From Salvia splendens (taxonomy: Eukaryota > Streptophyta > Magnoliopsida > Lamiales > Lamiaceae), in assembly GCF_004379255.2 (NCBI RefSeq), contig NC_056033.1:41380719-41444718 (forward strand): a stretch of DNA of 64,000 bases. The letters are read 5' to 3'. The notes under the pieces were generated by a model, which saw nothing but the letters and a program-made list of their open reading frames with translations, did no database searches and had not been told where the DNA came from. Shown piece after piece: positions 51,540-64,000 of the stretch (positions within the stretch are counted from its first letter, which is position 1; each line of letters starts with the position of its first letter). The position numbers and the translations under genes are program-made.

Positions 51540-54500
51540 TCACATCATTGGCCTCACGTTGAGACGAGAGGCGAGCTTCTGCCCGAGAGACTTGTCAGCC
51601 TGCAGTCGAGACCAGCAACTGTGAGTTCCTGCTCTATGTTGAGCACAAAGGTAACAGTATAATGAGATGAGAGAGGAGATGAAGAGGCACGCACCTGATT
51701 CCAGTACGAAACCCAGATGCTTCGGATTTCGTGGGTGAGACGGGGGTCAGACAAGGCGTCAACCCACCTTTTGATGAATCTCTCTTGCCTGAATGAGAAA
51801 TGGTGAATTAGGAAATGACCTCTCATGTACATGCTATGCCTTTTTGAGTTTAAAAGAGGGCAGGAAGTGATATATATACCTTTCTGGTGTGAAGGAACGG
51901 TATCTCTCACCGGGTTGTTTGAAGTTGTTCTCCTTCGCAATGCAGACCTGAATAACAAATGAAGCATTTTTATAAGATCACAAAAGAAATGCCACGAACG
52001 AAACACTTCTAAATGAATAGTGGCGCTGCAGATATGGACAATAAAGTACAGAGGCTTATGAATCTCTACAAGTTTTTCATTAAAAATTTCATGTGCAAAT
52101 GGCTCCGACGACACAGGCACATAAAACTCTTTACTTTTAGCAGCCGAACTTCAAACCAAGCCCACAGTCAAATAGTAGGTCTAACAAAGAGGATTAAAGC
52201 CAAACAGCAGAATTAGATGCATACCCTGTCACGCTTTCCTGTCAACACCACAGGAGGGATGGGGTACGTCTCAGCATGACGGGTCAGATCATACCTGGAT
52301 GGGAAATAGTTCACCTGGAAAGAGCAGAACCATCAAAATAAAGCATGAAGCAAAATGCAGAAGAATTCAAATCCCAAATAATTTGTAACAAGCAAAGAAT
52401 AAGAAGGAATACAGAAGCCTACAATATCTTATGTGAATGAAGACATTGTAGACTCGGTTCATTTAACTGTGTAATGATGTTATGTGGAGAAATCACATTT
52501 AGTAAATCCTATGAGAGATGCTTTTAAGAACTCTTGAAGTCTCTTTTTTGTGTCGCAGATAGTATATAGAAGTAAAATACCTCCTCGTCCCTATGCATGA
52601 AGTTCATGAAACCTTCATGGTGGTTGTTGTGATGGGCACTCTTGGGAGCATTTGCTGGGAGCTGCAGATAGTTTGGTCCAAGACGGTGTCTCTGAGTATC
52701 AGAATAGGAAAAGATACGGGTCTGGAGCAGCTTATCATCCGAATAGTGGATCCCAGGGACAACCAGGGCAGGGCAGAAAGCAAGTTGTTCATTCTCAGCA
52801 AAGAAGTTGTCAATGTTCTTATTCAACACCAAACGGCCAACAGGTTGCAGGGGAATGATGTCTTCGGGCCAAGTCTTTGTAACATCAACTGGGTCAAAGT
52901 CGAATCTATCTTCGATATCAGGATCTATGGTCTGAATAAAAAGTTTCCACTCGGGGTAGTTGCCTGCTGCAATAGAGTCATAAAGATCCTGTGTCGCATG
53001 GCTGTGATTGGTGCCTCCAACTTTGACAGCCTCGTCCTCCAACAGAGACTTCACTCCACAAGTTGGCTTCCAATGGAACTTCACATAATTTACTTTCCCT
53101 GCTTTGTTGATCAGAGTGTAGGTATTCACACCTGAGCCTTCCATATGCCTGTAATCTTGTGGAATACCAATATCATCGAAGAGGAATGTGAACATATGCA
53201 GACTCTCAGGATGGTGAGAAAAGAAGTCCAAGATTCTCCAGTTCTCCTGAATGTGGGACTTTGGGTTGGGTTTCAACGCATGAACCATATCAGGGAATTT
53301 CATTCCATCCCGAATAAAGAAGACAGGGAAGTTGTTTCCCACCATATCGAAGTTTCCCTACACAAATAAAAAAAGAAGAGCGGACAAAATTATGTAACTA
53401 AGCCATAAAACAACAATATTTTCTCTTCTTTCTTCTGCAATTAAGAGAACCACTATTGAAAAATCATATACAATTACAATAAGCAAAAATGCATAAAACT
53501 GATAATAGAACTCATTTGTAAGAATGGGAAACTTCTAATACGAAAAACAAACTGAGTAATAAGTGAACATCTTTACCTCTCTTGTGTAGAACTTCACGGC
53601 AAACCCTCGGGGGTCCCTAAGAGTTTCAGGGCTTCCTCGCTCATGGATAACAGTGGAGAAACGGACAATAACAGGTGTTTGAACTCCCGGGGATCTAAGG
53701 AAATCAGCACAAGTAAGGTGTGTGATATCATGAGTGACCTCGAAAAAGCCCTTAGCACTGGCACCTCTGGCATGGACAACACGTTCCGGGATCCTTTCGC
53801 GATCGAAGTTAGCAAGTTTCTCCACCAAATGGTAATCTTCAAGTAGGATTGGACCTGTAATAGAGACAATATTCATCAGTACCCTTTTCCATCTCTCCAA
53901 GCACAAATTTCTTAAAAGCACACACACACAAACATATTTTTTTCAAACCCTAATCCAAAACCTAGAAAATTATATCCAGTAACAAAACAACAACACGGCG
54001 ATTGAAAATCTTCACTATCCAAACAAACACACTCCCACTTTTTTCATACCTTGATCTAAAAACCTAGAATAATAAATCCAGTACCAAAACAACAACAAAT
54101 CGATCAATAAACTTCTCTCTACCACTGAAAAGAGCGGATTTCAGATTGAAGCATGCATATGACTTCGATTGCAAAAGGGGGAAAACAATAAAAATATACC
54201 TCTAGTTCCAACAGTGAAAGAGTTGTTGTTGTTCCAAACTGGAGCTCCAGAATTCGTGGTCATAAAAGGTAAATTGAAAGCACTCGACGGGCGGTACTGA
54301 ACACATCATCACCAAATAGTCAAACATCAATACACAACACATCCGGAGCTAAAACTCGAGCATTTCAATCAATTTTTTTTCTCAAAGCATCGCAGAATCA
54401 AAACAAAAACGAAATCAATTCATACAAGTGTGTCAAACAAGTCACCTAAATTTGATAAAAGCCTACCAAACACGTAGCCTCGAAATCATCGATATAAAAA

Positions 54501-54594
54501 AGTCGACGCAGTAATTCAATCAAACAACACGATGATTAGTGGATCACTGCCAAATCAATCAAAACTCACAAATCCGTACCTTGTAAGGATCCAT
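51540..54594 (-). CDS. CAT: Catalase
   Basis: Peroxisomal haem enzyme that dismutates hydrogen peroxide to water and oxygen. Exons 54580-54594, 54200-54296, 53577-53854, 52581-53357, 52225-52314, 51880-51947, 51695-51788 and 51540-51599 join in phase to 492 residues, the standard plant catalase length. It starts [16 protein letters not shown]. The active-site signature [20 protein letters not shown] supplies the catalytic His, [11 protein letters not shown] the conserved Asn, and [14 protein letters not shown] the proximal haem Tyr. The C-terminus [13 protein letters not shown] has the QKL-type internal peroxisome signal known in plant catalases and no classic SKL. The first coding exon is only five codons. 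All introns are GT-AG. Which paralogue (CAT1, 2 or 3) cannot be told. Complete. Confidence 0.97.
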
Positions 54595-54599
54595 TTCTA

Positions 54600-55725
54600 G
54601 AGATGGAAGAAAGAGAGAGAAGAGAGCTCTCTTCGAAAATGGGAGTTTAGCGGTTTTAAAATAGGAAAATTAGACTATTTATAGTTATATAGAGTGGTAG
54701 GGACATTATTTCATAATTTTTTTATTTTTATTTTATTTTATTTTCTTCTTATACTATTTCGTGGCTCGCATTTCTATTTTCCATAGTCGGAAATATTATC
54801 CTCATCCTTTTCAAATAGAATTAATTGAATTATATACTTTCAAATTTTGGTTTTATTTTGCTAAATTTAAAAGTTAGCTCTAAAGATTCTGAAATTTGAA
54901 TATGTTTGTAATTAGTGTGCCAATTTTTTTTTTGGCATTTACATCTAATATATTATTATATAAGTAGATGATATCATTCTATATATATAATCGATAACAT
55001 CGTTTTAATTCATTGAAAATGATATCCATATATAATATTTTGTTGCTATATTATCTTATCAAACATGTTTGATATAAGATTATTGTGAGTAAATCAAACT
55101 TTATAATTTTTCCAGGTGATTTGAAAAGTTACGAGATATATCATAATTTAATTAAAATTTATAAATTTGTATTCTATTATGCTATGTTGCTTTTTCTTTT
55201 CGGATTATGTTTGTCCTTTCGTGTATAGTCATTCATAAATTAAATCGTGTATAATCATTTATAAATTAAACTAATATAATTGATTCTTCCAACGTAGCGA
55301 GGTTAAGTGGATAGAGTTTCATTTATTTTTTATTGAAAGGTTAATGTCACCAACAATATTTTACGTGCTTAATTGCCACCTAAAACTCCATTACACTCTC
55401 ATTTATTTATATTGTCACACGATTGAGAATATAATTAAATAAGTAGATTTCAATCATCTGGTTTTTTGAGATTTTCGGGTTCTCCCGCTTTTTACAACCA
55501 AACCAAAAAAAAAAGAATATAATTAAATAAGTAGATTTCAATCATCTGGTTTTAACCTCGCCTAATTATTGTTTACGTAAATAAAATGTTATTCCTAGAT
55601 ATGATAATCAAAGCAAATACTAGTAGTTTCTTTAATTGCAAAATGTGTTTATGTGGCAAATATTTTGACGTATAAATAAAAAGTACTACTAGTACTAGTG
55701 TTGATGAAAATAACAAATTGGTATT
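54600..55725. other. Catalase upstream region and AT-rich intergenic DNA
   Basis: Catalase promoter side on the right of 54594. A 42-bp segment with AATATAATTAAATAAGTAG and CAATCATCTGGTTTT occurs twice (about 55431 and 55517). No gene recognised. Confidence 0.5.
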
Positions 55726-55728
55726 TAA

Positions 55729-56060
55729 GAGCATCCACGATGGCGGCGAACGGACCGGTTAGCCGATCTCCGGCACTCACCATTTCGACGAAAAAATCGG
55801 CGAGCGCACGCCGATCCGCGAGCGCTGGGTGATGCGCTCGCCGCCATTGTGGGCTCCGGACCGGCGAGCGATCTGCGAGCGATTTATTTTTATTTTTTTT
55901 GAGTGATGTGGCTAGGCCTATTGCTAGACTATTTGCTTGTCTTGGTGATGTGACAGAAAGATTTTTAGTACTGATAATATGGCAGAATGAGTTTATGGCT
56001 AGGTTATGCTTTATCCGAGATTTGGAGTTTATCTTGAGGGCTGCCAGTGTTAGAATGTCG
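55729..56060. mobile_element. Degenerate Harbinger-type MITE
   Basis: The left end GAGCATCCACGATGG follows TTTAA at 55728. The right end near 56060 (GCCAGTGTTAGAATG) matches element C's right end (GCCAGCATTGGAGATG) with several changes. It is GC-rich on the left with GCGAGCG words, and about 330 bp long. It lies some 50 bp from element C. The exact right boundary is not certain. Confidence 0.55.
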
Positions 56061-56107
56061 ACACGTGGCATATGCCTAAATATGTGTGCTCCAGATAAAA
56101 ACACCTC

Positions 56108-58203
56108 TTAGAGCATCTCCAATGGTCGGCGTCACCACCGGAGCGCCGATTTTTCGCCCACGCCGGTTTGACGCCGAACCATTGGAACCGGCGTGGGCGA
56201 AATCGGCGTCAAAATCGGCGTCGCCATGCCGATTCCCGCGCTGACGCCGGTTCCCACGCCGATCCTCACGGGCGCCATTGTGGCTCCCGGATCGGCGCCA
56301 AACCGGCGTCGGATTTAAATATTTTTTTTTTTTTTTTCGCAAAACACAATATATACGCGCGTTGAACCTCATTTTCATTCGCACCACTTGTTTTAACGAG
56401 TACTCTCTCTCTACCTTACTTTCTGTACAAGATCAATAACGAGCAATGGAGAACAACTACGAAGGTACTCCAGTTAATCCCGGGGGATGGTCTCAGACTC
56501 CCCCGGCTCCCGGTGTAGGGTCTCAGACGCCCCCGACTCCCGGGGCAGGGTCCCATACTTCCCCGGCTCCTGGGGGAGGTGGTTGGCCTCCAATGAGCGG
56601 GTACTACAACGTGTACCCGTGGCAGCAGATGATTCCGGGGTGGGCACCCGGCATGCAGCCCCCTATGCAGATGATGCCGGGGTGGGCACCCGGCATGCAG
56701 CCACCGGCGCAGCAGATGATGCCACCGGCGCAACATATGATTCCACAGTCGCAGGCGACGCACGGGGGGGACAACGCCTATCGGCCGACTTTTGATTTTT
56801 CCACCGGTTCTTCGCACACATCGACCCCAACGGATGCACAGTATTCGGAGACCTTCTCCTTAGCGGACTTGGGTTTTGATATTAACGACGTTTCTGAAAC
56901 TCTCATTCAAAGCCAGGGAGTAGGGCGGGGTAAGAAGAAGGGCAAGGCGAAGAAGGTCGGCGAGTCGTCGCAGCCCCGCGCCGAAATCCGGGGCCGGAGG
57001 AAGTGGACGGACGCGGAGAACGTTGCGGTTGCCAAGGCGTGGGTGAGTGTTTGCGACGATCCTCTCGTTTCAAACAACCAGAGGATCGTCAACTTGTGGG
57101 CGAAGATAGCTGCAGCCTACAGGGCATTTTGCCTTGAAGGGAGACCGTGCACCGGGGAGGAGGTCCGGAAGTGCTGGGACCGAATCAGGGCTGGCGTCTC
57201 TCGATTTTCGGGTTTGTACGCCAACGCCCTCCGCATGCAGACCAGTGGCCAAACAGAGGAAGACTGCAGGAGGATTGCGGAAAGAGCCTACCCCGATCCG
57301 GATAAGAAGTACTATGAGTTCACCTACTGGAACTGCTACGTTGTGCTCAACGAGTCGGAGAAATTCCGGGCAGGCGTCGACGCTGGCTGGCCGAAGAGGC
57401 AGAGACTGAACTATACCGGAGATTATAGCGGCAGCAGCGGTGGTTCGTCAGACCTCCCCGAGACGGCCCAGGAGGTCCCGACTCCTCGGTCGTTCGGTCG
57501 CCGACCTCGCCCGGTTGGGCAAAGGCGGGCGCAGCAGGTTGCGAGGGGGGGCACACCGAGTTCCCAGGATGTCCATTCGGCATCCCCCCTCGGCAGGTCT
57601 ACCGAGGAGCTCAAATTCTTCGCGCGCCAACAAACGCGCGCTCAAATGGTGAAGACCTTAGCCGACTTCCAAGCGGCGGTGGACCCCGAGGTGAAGGATT
57701 TTCTTCGCGTATTGCTCCAGAGCCAGCGTGAAGAACTGGAGGCGATGAGGAGGGACACCGGCGGGAATAGCCGCGGCGTAGGTGGCGACGGAGGCGGCGG
57801 CGACGGCAGTGAAGAAGCGTTGGGCGACGACGGAGACGAGGACGGCGGCGATGAGTGATTTTGTTTTACTTTTTTAAATTAATGTACTTTTTACTTTTTG
57901 TAATTTTTTTAAATTGTTGTACTTTTTTTTAAAAGTAATGTACTTTTTAAATTTTAATATTATTATTCGAATTTTCCGTATTTGTCTCGTAAATTAAATT
58001 ATGTATGTTGATACAATTGTAAATTAAATTATATAATTGTTATTAGTGATGTGGATAGGTAGTGTGAAGGCTATTTGATGGCTATTTGATGTCCAGTTGA
58101 TGTGGCAAGCTGATGTGGCAGGAGAATTGTAGTGCTGATGATGTGGCAGTGTGAAGGCTATTTGACGGCTATTTGACGTCCGCCAGCATTGGAGATGCTC
58201 TTA
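56108..58203 (+). mobile_element. PIF/Harbinger element C, carrying an intact ORF1 only
   Basis: A 2090-bp element (56111-58200) flanked by TTA (56108-56110 and 58201-58203). Its ends are a perfect 14-bp inverted repeat, GAGCATCTCCAATG. The left subterminal region is GC-rich with CGCCGATC and GGCGTCA words; the right holds a duplicated GTGTGAAGGCTATTTGA segment. The single gene is the Myb-like ORF1; no transposase is present. It must depend on a transposase from elsewhere. Confidence 0.9.
56446..57858 (+). CDS. Harbinger ORF1, Myb/SANT-like DNA-binding protein
   Basis: Single-exon 470-residue protein from ATG to TGA with no break. Residues 1-110 are Pro/Gly/Met/Gln-rich with imperfect repeats such as SQTPPAPGVG and PGWAPGMQPP. 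A basic stretch GRGKKKGKAKK (about 161-171) could be a nuclear signal. The SANT-like domain starts RRKWTDAENVAVAKAWVSV (about 183-201) and continues through FCLEGRPCTGEEVRKCWDRI. A coiled-coil-like region, DFLRVLLQSQREELEAMRRD, lies near 423-442, and the tail is Gly/Asp-rich. This is the accessory protein of PIF/Harbinger transposons, which helps transposase enter the nucleus and bind ends. Plant databases often misname it glutathione S-transferase T3-like. It has high GC for this window. It could be expressed, since a TATATA box lies about 95 bp upstream. Confidence 0.85.
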   Translation: MENNYEGTPVNPGGWSQTPPAPGVGSQTPPTPGAGSHTSPAPGGGGWPPMSGYYNVYPWQQMIPGWAPGMQPPMQMMPGWAPGMQPPAQQMMPPAQHMIPQSQATHGGDNAYRPTFDFSTGSSHTSTPTDAQYSETFSLADLGFDINDVSETLIQSQGVGRGKKKGKAKKVGESSQPRAEIRGRRKWTDAENVAVAKAWVSVCDDPLVSNNQRIVNLWAKIAAAYRAFCLEGRPCTGEEVRKCWDRIRAGVSRFSGLYANALRMQTSGQTEEDCRRIAERAYPDPDKKYYEFTYWNCYVVLNESEKFRAGVDAGWPKRQRLNYTGDYSGSSGGSSDLPETAQEVPTPRSFGRRPRPVGQRRAQQVARGGTPSSQDVHSASPLGRSTEELKFFARQQTRAQMVKTLADFQAAVDPEVKDFLRVLLQSQREELEAMRRDTGGNSRGVGGDGGGGDGSEEALGDDGDEDGGDE

Positions 58204-59361
58204 ATAACTGAAAGAGGCCGTTCTTTATTTTGGGCTGTAAGTGGCCGTATTTCTTATTGGGCCCACACCATATTATAGTTGGGTAATTTGGTTGGAAATT
58301 TCTAAAAAAATAATGAATGATTTTATATATCAATTTTAAAATTATCAATTATAGTTTATTCTAATTTTGAATTAATATTATTGATTTGTTTAGTTTTATA
58401 ATCAATTAAGCTGACACTAACATAATATGATGATTTATTTATGTAGCATTAATGATTAGTATTAATTAAAACGACACCATATTATTTAGAGTATATATGC
58501 AGAAAGTGGAAGAGTGGAATATTAATACTTTAAAAATTATGTTAAATTTACAATACAAGTATGTCTACAACTAACACTTCTGTAATTTTTAATAAAATAA
58601 GTTATAAGTATAATTTAACATTTTAGACTCATTTTCTAATTGGTGGATTCTTCTCCCCTACTACCGTATTGACAAAAATATAATCATTTTCAACATATAG
58701 GAGTACTACCTACCTATCCACTTTATTTTATCTTTTTTTGTTGTTGTTGTTTTGCTTGTATAAGTAATCTCATTTAATACCTTTGAAATTTAAGATATGC
58801 ACGGTGTGAAACCAAAATATTCCTTTCTAAAAAAAAGTATATTGAATTGTTTTTAGAATTTTGTTATGGGTTGGTTGGCAAATTGTACACATAGCAATAA
58901 AAATAGGCACATGAAAATTGGATTTCTGAAAAACAGTTTTGGCAATTTCTTCTACTACCGACCACAAATTTAAATTATTCTCTCTCCTCCAAGACTTTAT
59001 TCGTATTTTTCTCCAATATCTCGAATAAATATAAGACAAGATACATGATTTTTCAAATAAGAGTTTTCACTTCTAAAAGCTATCACTATTATAAGAGTTT
59101 TCATTTCAAAATTGTGCATAAATGTAACCCAAAGGTTAAGAGTTGATTTTTTCTCTTCCCTTTAACTCAAAAGGTACAATGTAAATAAGCTTTACAATTG
59201 AACAAACACTAGGTCACTAGCTATTTGTACAAAAGGAAAATTAGTTATCTATAAATACCATTACCCCACCAAAAATAAAATAAATAACAAAACTAAAATT
59301 TAAAATAAAAATATTAAACCTCGTACACTACAAAAAACCGCATGCTTCGACGTTGTTAAGG
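58204..59361. other. Intergenic DNA and NPC1 3' flank
   Basis: AT-rich with no gene or clear transposon. The part next to 59362 is probably the NPC1 3' untranslated region. Confidence 0.5.
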
Positions 59362-61104
59362 TTAAAAGTGAGATGATGTTGACGGCCGATCTTCTTGCTT
59401 CTCTATAAGCACACATCTTGATGGAGGACCAAACATGCTCAAAATCACCTGCAAAAACACACGGCCACCGCCGTCGATCAACGATCAAATTCCACAAAAA
59501 ATATGATCTTTGCAAAAACTACGAATACGGGACGGACATTGCCGGGTACGAAGCTTCTTTGCCGGAGATTGAGCGTGTGCATGTGTTTTAACAAGAATGA
59601 AGGAAGTAGATGGTATAACTTCGCGAAAAATAGGATTTTTAGAAAATTATAGTATCACAATTTAGAGGGGTGAATTAAACTAACTCATTAAGGGTTTCGA
59701 TAGGATTTAGGGTTTAGGGCGAATGGAGTATATCTTACGGGTAAAAAGACGAGGCCGTGCAAGAAGCCGAGAAGAACCAACGCGAGATACATTTTGAAGT
59801 AGTAAACCTGCAAAGCACACAAAAGAGATAAGAACGAGACGTTAGAAACATAACGAAAAATGGCTCATATAAATCCATTTGTGCATGCAAGATCACGGAC
59901 CACAAAAACTTCGGTCCTCGAGAAGCAAAGAACGAGCACTCCGACTAGCTTCGTGAGTGTGATTCCGCTGCAACGGAGAGGTTGTTTCTGTAAGTAATCA
60001 GAAGGTAGAAAAAAGTCGAAAAACTAGGGCAACCGGAACGGAAAAAATAATCGAACCTGAAAACGGATGCCCCCATCGTGGTGAGAGCTTCTTTCATCCG
60101 CTGATTCCTATCTCCGCTCGTCACCTAAAAGGGACACAATTATACGAAGTTGTTGATCGTTTTCATTCTTCTACAGCCAATGCTACAAAGCTTATGATTG
60201 TAAATAAGGGGAGAAATCTGACCAAGAAAGCATGAGTAATATGGACACAGAACTCCACGGCAATGCCCACGGACATCACGAGGTTCACAACCGACAGGGC
60301 GTTCAGCTGGATACCTAGGATCGCCATTATTCCCTGAGGACACCAAAGAAACGAGTTATAACGTCGGAACCTGCCTGAAAGGGTGCTTAACCGTGCAAAT
60401 CGAGCAGAGGAACGTACCAAAAGATCCACGATGATCATTGACAGAACAAGTAGAATTATTGCAGAAGTCCACACACTGAGCACAGAAAGGAAACAAAAAA
60501 CAGGGTGAGCATGCAGTCATTTCGATGAAAGATACGAGGTTTCTATGCAAGACTAACCTGCAAGTGATGACTAAGCAGACGACGAAGACAGCAGCTGTTG
60601 AGTACAAGAAAAAATCAATATATTGAGACGATTGGGATAGATCTCTTTTCGAACATCAAGATTTCGAAGAGGAAAATCATGAAAATGAACGAAAAGCAAA
60701 AGAACTAACCCATGGCAATAGCGAGATTCACCAGAGCCGTCTTCCATATGTTAAGGTACTGCTCGAAGAACATATAGAACACAGCGTATGGGAAAACGTC
60801 AATCTGCAAAGGAGTGAATAAACGTCAGCCAAAGTTCAAATGACTGGGACAGATCAAATATACGAAGGAAGTTACCCCCAAAGCATGAGACATCTTTGCA
60901 CTAAAATCTCTTGCAGCCCTCATCGAGTTTACATAGTCAGCCTGCAGACATACGTTCATGTAAAATGTCTGCAGTAGACCAGAATGAAAACGCTACAAGA
61001 AAAATCCAGGAACCAAATTATACCTGTTTATTAAGGGGTGTGTGATATGTCCTAAAAGCCGATGCTTGAATGATTCCATTCTCGTAGCCTAATGATTCAT
61101 CAAT

Positions 61105-61172
<68 letters not shown>

Positions 61173-64000
61173 AATTGGATTTATTATAAAAGTATTTAGA
61201 GAATATTTACCATTGAGCTCAACATTGCTTGTATATGCCCCATTTCCACCTTTGGCACAATCAGCAGACGGCAACGCATTAAGGAACCATGGAAGCTTCT
61301 CCCTAAATTGTGCAGTTGATGGGCGGCCATTTTGCAACTCCGAGTGACGGAAGCACTGAAAATTTGTTATAGTCATCAATTGTAAAGGTTGTTGCCAAAT
61401 TATAGCATAAACGGAGAACACTCTTAAGATAACCGGTGTTAATTAATTAAGACAGTATAAAGTCCATGAGAGGAAGAGGTTTATTTTACCGTTGTACAGT
61501 CCGAACACACTGAGCTGAGCCCACAACTACCACCATCCGACGCGCAACAAGGAGGCTGAAAAAATATTTTAGAAAAAATGCGTAAAACATTTATTTTGAG
61601 ATGGAAAATGAAAAAAAAAACGGATGAAATGAGTATATGGCAGACCTGATCATCCGGAGGACAGTAGCTTGCATTAGTGAATTTCCTACAACATCCGAAA
61701 GCTTCAGGAGACAACCAAACGAGAAAGTCATCGAGCCACGAAGCTGCTGGTTTAGCTATGTAACTAGATTCTGGCACTAACGAAGCTCGAGCTATCTGCA
61801 TGATTCAGGGAGTATGAATTAGAATAACAGTTTCAGACACAAAACTAATCTATACAGGTGTCTAAAATATGTACTCCAATAAACCAGGTCCATGCCAATA
61901 ACTGTAATTTAATCTTCAAAATAACATTTTTTTAGTATATTAGTCAAAAGAATGTTTAAAATTAAATTGGCAGGATAAAACACTTGTGCAGCACTTTGAA
62001 GGGCCCAAAGTTTATAAACTTCAAGAATAACATTGTGTTACCTCATTTAGAAGAGAATTAGAATCACACTGGCTGATAGAACAGAGTTGGTTCGTCTGTC
62101 TCGATTCTAAACTGAGAAAATAAAAAACGAGCACGTCAAGAATTCCCTTATATTGCTGAGAGGTGAGTCTTGGAATATTGAAGTCATAGCAGAAAGTAAT
62201 AGTTTCATAAGCCCAAACTGCAGATTTGATTTCCGGACTAAGTTGAACAAGTATTTGTAGTAAACATGGAGTATCAATTATAGGGGTTTGCATAAACAAG
62301 AGTCAAACCAAAGCTACCTGTAATTATAGTCTTTCACTACAAAATAGAGTGGAGGACCGATTCTGAGATAGTCCGTGATATTGTTAAAGTAACCCTGCAG
62401 TAAGAGAATAAAAGCGCAACGTGTGAAGTTTGAGGGGGGTGGCGAAAAAGATAGGAACCGTGAAACAGAAATGTTGATGTTTGAAGACCTGAAGATATGA
62501 ATCTCGAGGAAGAACGATTTGCTGTTCTAAACCAGGTTGTATTCTCGAACACAATGCCTTCACAAGACAACAATGGGAAGTTTTTCTTTTAGAAGACGAT
62601 TCAAACATTTCTTAAGAGATAGGCAAGATCTGAGGCCAACAACTTACTATGCTTGCCAATGTAAGTGCGCCAAAAGTGCAGACGACCAGTAGTTTAATCA
62701 CCCAAACGCTAAGAATCGGAGCATGAATTTCCTAGACGGGAAAAATTACTAGTTAGTAAAGCAAAAAAAAGAGATTAAGCACAGTTAATGAAACAAAAAT
62801 ACAGATATCAGAAAGAAAGGGTAGTTTCATTAGACAAGAGCAGTAAATCTATCTCATACCTTCATATATCTCACTAGCAGTCCCGGTTTCTGCTGATTAC
62901 CACCTGGAATTTCAGAAAATACATCATTTTAGCTATATGCTTTTAGTATACGATAGGCAGTCCCAAATGCTGGCACAAAATTATACCTTTCTCCAGCTCC
63001 ACATTTGAACCAGATGTCTTAATACATGGAAAACAGTCAATCCTGTTATCCTCGGCTCTCAGGAAGTCGAAAATGATTAAGGCAACAAATGCAGTAACTT
63101 GAAGAAGGAAATCCAGAAGAACAGCCAATGCTGCACGTAGAACATCCACAGTAAGTTAGACTGACATCGGTAAAGGGGGGAAATCAATATTCAAACAGCG
63201 GATTTTTAACCTGCAAACATTGAGAAGACGCGGCAAGCAGGCATAGGAATGAAACTTCCCACTGCAAAGGCCAAGACCTCAGCGAGGCTAGCTAGTGTTA
63301 TAGACGGCCCTACTTCCACGAGTGCGTTACTAATCCGTCCCTCAATCGGCAATTCTAATTGCTGTCTCTTTACGGCTTGAACCAGTATGCACATGTTGTC
63401 CACCCCAACCTGACCACCATTGAAAAAACCCATCAAGTCATCGAGAGAAGAAAATAATCTTGTAATCAATGAGTAAACCACTTCTCGGTTGAACATTCTG
63501 TTTGATAAGAAAGAAGGGAACAATTTTTATACAATATAGAGACTTGCAGTTGTACAGCTGCTCAAAATCGAACTTACAGCCAGAACAAGAAAGGGGATGA
63601 CTTCCATTATTATCAGTGTAGATTTTACTCCAACAGCACTGAAAAAACCAACTGATCCGAGCACAGAAAGCATGACGAGCAGAACGCCTGATAGACCTAG
63701 TAATATCTGGCATTGTGCAATATTAACCAGTAATGTAAGTACAATTTATGGAATTGGTTTTAATGTTTAAGGAATATGCATTTAATAAAGCTTATTCACA
63801 AAATTATACCTTGGAGGAGATGTAATAGGAAGAGAAACGAGGAACATCTCCCAGAGTCAAGGATATATAAGCAAACATTACGAGATAGCTTATCTGGAAC
63901 AAGATGACAACATATAATAAGAGTTATATGAAAAATAACACTTAAAACATTAGATTTATTCCCCTACCATGATAGTTATAGCATCTGCTGTGCTTTCTCT
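59362..64000 (-). CDS. NPC1: NPC intracellular cholesterol transporter 1-like, C-terminal part
   Basis: Multi-pass sterol transporter of late endosome, vacuole or plasma membrane, related to human NPC1; the gene runs off the right edge. Twenty-two exons are seen: 63968-64000 (partial), 63810-63893, 63578-63706, 63211-63409, 62987-63130, 62860-62903, 62648-62731, 62318-62394, 62042-62111, 61646-61795, 61490-61555, 61211-61355, 61024-61088, 60876-60941, 60710-60803, 60558-60594, 60418-60475, 60223-60333, 60057-60124, 59901-59967, 59739-59807 and 59362-59448. They join in phase to 648 residues plus stop. The sterol-sensing domain is in part present ([34 protein letters not shown]). A Cys-rich lumenal domain follows ([16 protein letters not shown]), then the last membrane block with [20 protein letters not shown]. 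It ends [14 protein letters not shown]. The N-terminal sterol-binding domain lies outside the window. Confidence 0.94.
61108..61170. repeat. (GA)n microsatellite in an NPC1 intron
   Basis: An uninterrupted GA run of about 60 bases inside the intron at 61089-61210, between two well supported exons. Confidence 0.95.

Noticed and set aside
52593..53135. Plus-strand 180-codon open frame within catalase
   Set aside because: Exactly antisense to the large catalase exon with no similarity of its own.

Overview
This is 64 kb of nuclear DNA from a flowering plant, a eudicot. Every conserved gene is a typical plant gene with many short introns. Intergenic DNA is AT-rich and holds plant MITEs, hAT and PIF/Harbinger transposons, SINEs and an LTR fragment. 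The repeat style suggests an asterid, perhaps Lamiales; that is a low-confidence guess from general appearance. Exon coordinates were worked out by hand from protein similarity recalled from known families plus GT-AG boundaries, and each joined reading frame was checked for phase.

Gene layout, left to right: 60S ribosomal protein L7 (-, 1.2-2.6 kb); chloroplast diaminopimelate epimerase (+, 4.3-7.1); S-adenosylmethionine carrier (+, 9.1-12.0, with one GC-AG intron); GIGANTEA (-, 12.9-18.8, leader exon near 19.9); nucleotide-sugar transporter of the UDP-rhamnose/UDP-galactose type (-, 31.0-33.7); dolichol-phosphate mannosyltransferase catalytic subunit (-, 41.6-44.3); B2-type mitotic cyclin (-, 45.6-48.2); catalase (-, 51.5-54.6); and the C-terminal 648 residues of an NPC1-like sterol transporter (-, 59.4 kb to the window edge). 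These are independent housekeeping or regulatory genes and form no pathway cluster. The coding frames of the nine host genes look intact; NPC1 runs off the right edge.

Mobile DNA lies between them. A 4.5 kb hAT element (20965-25480) has a perfect 8-bp target duplication, matching inverted ends and an uninterrupted two-exon transposase, so it may be recent and autonomous. Two short tRNA-derived SINEs follow, one of them apparently dimeric. Three PIF/Harbinger elements each carry only one of the two genes this superfamily needs: the Myb-like ORF1 protein (broken at 34.7-36.6 kb, intact at 56.1-58.2 kb) or the DDE transposase (broken at 37.7-41.2 kb). Harbinger A sits inside a Stowaway-type MITE. 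Harbinger B is split by a 1445-bp solo LTR. Further Stowaway-type and Harbinger-type MITEs occur at 44.6, 45.0, 49.3, 50.2 and 55.7 kb. The 45 kb MITE lies in one copy of a tandem duplication whose other copy keeps the empty site.

No new biochemical system is evident. The most notable points are the split Harbinger gene content with a shared hairpin, the intact hAT element, the dimeric SINE, the preserved empty site, the GC-AG intron inside a carrier signature, and exon-like copies in the cyclin intron.
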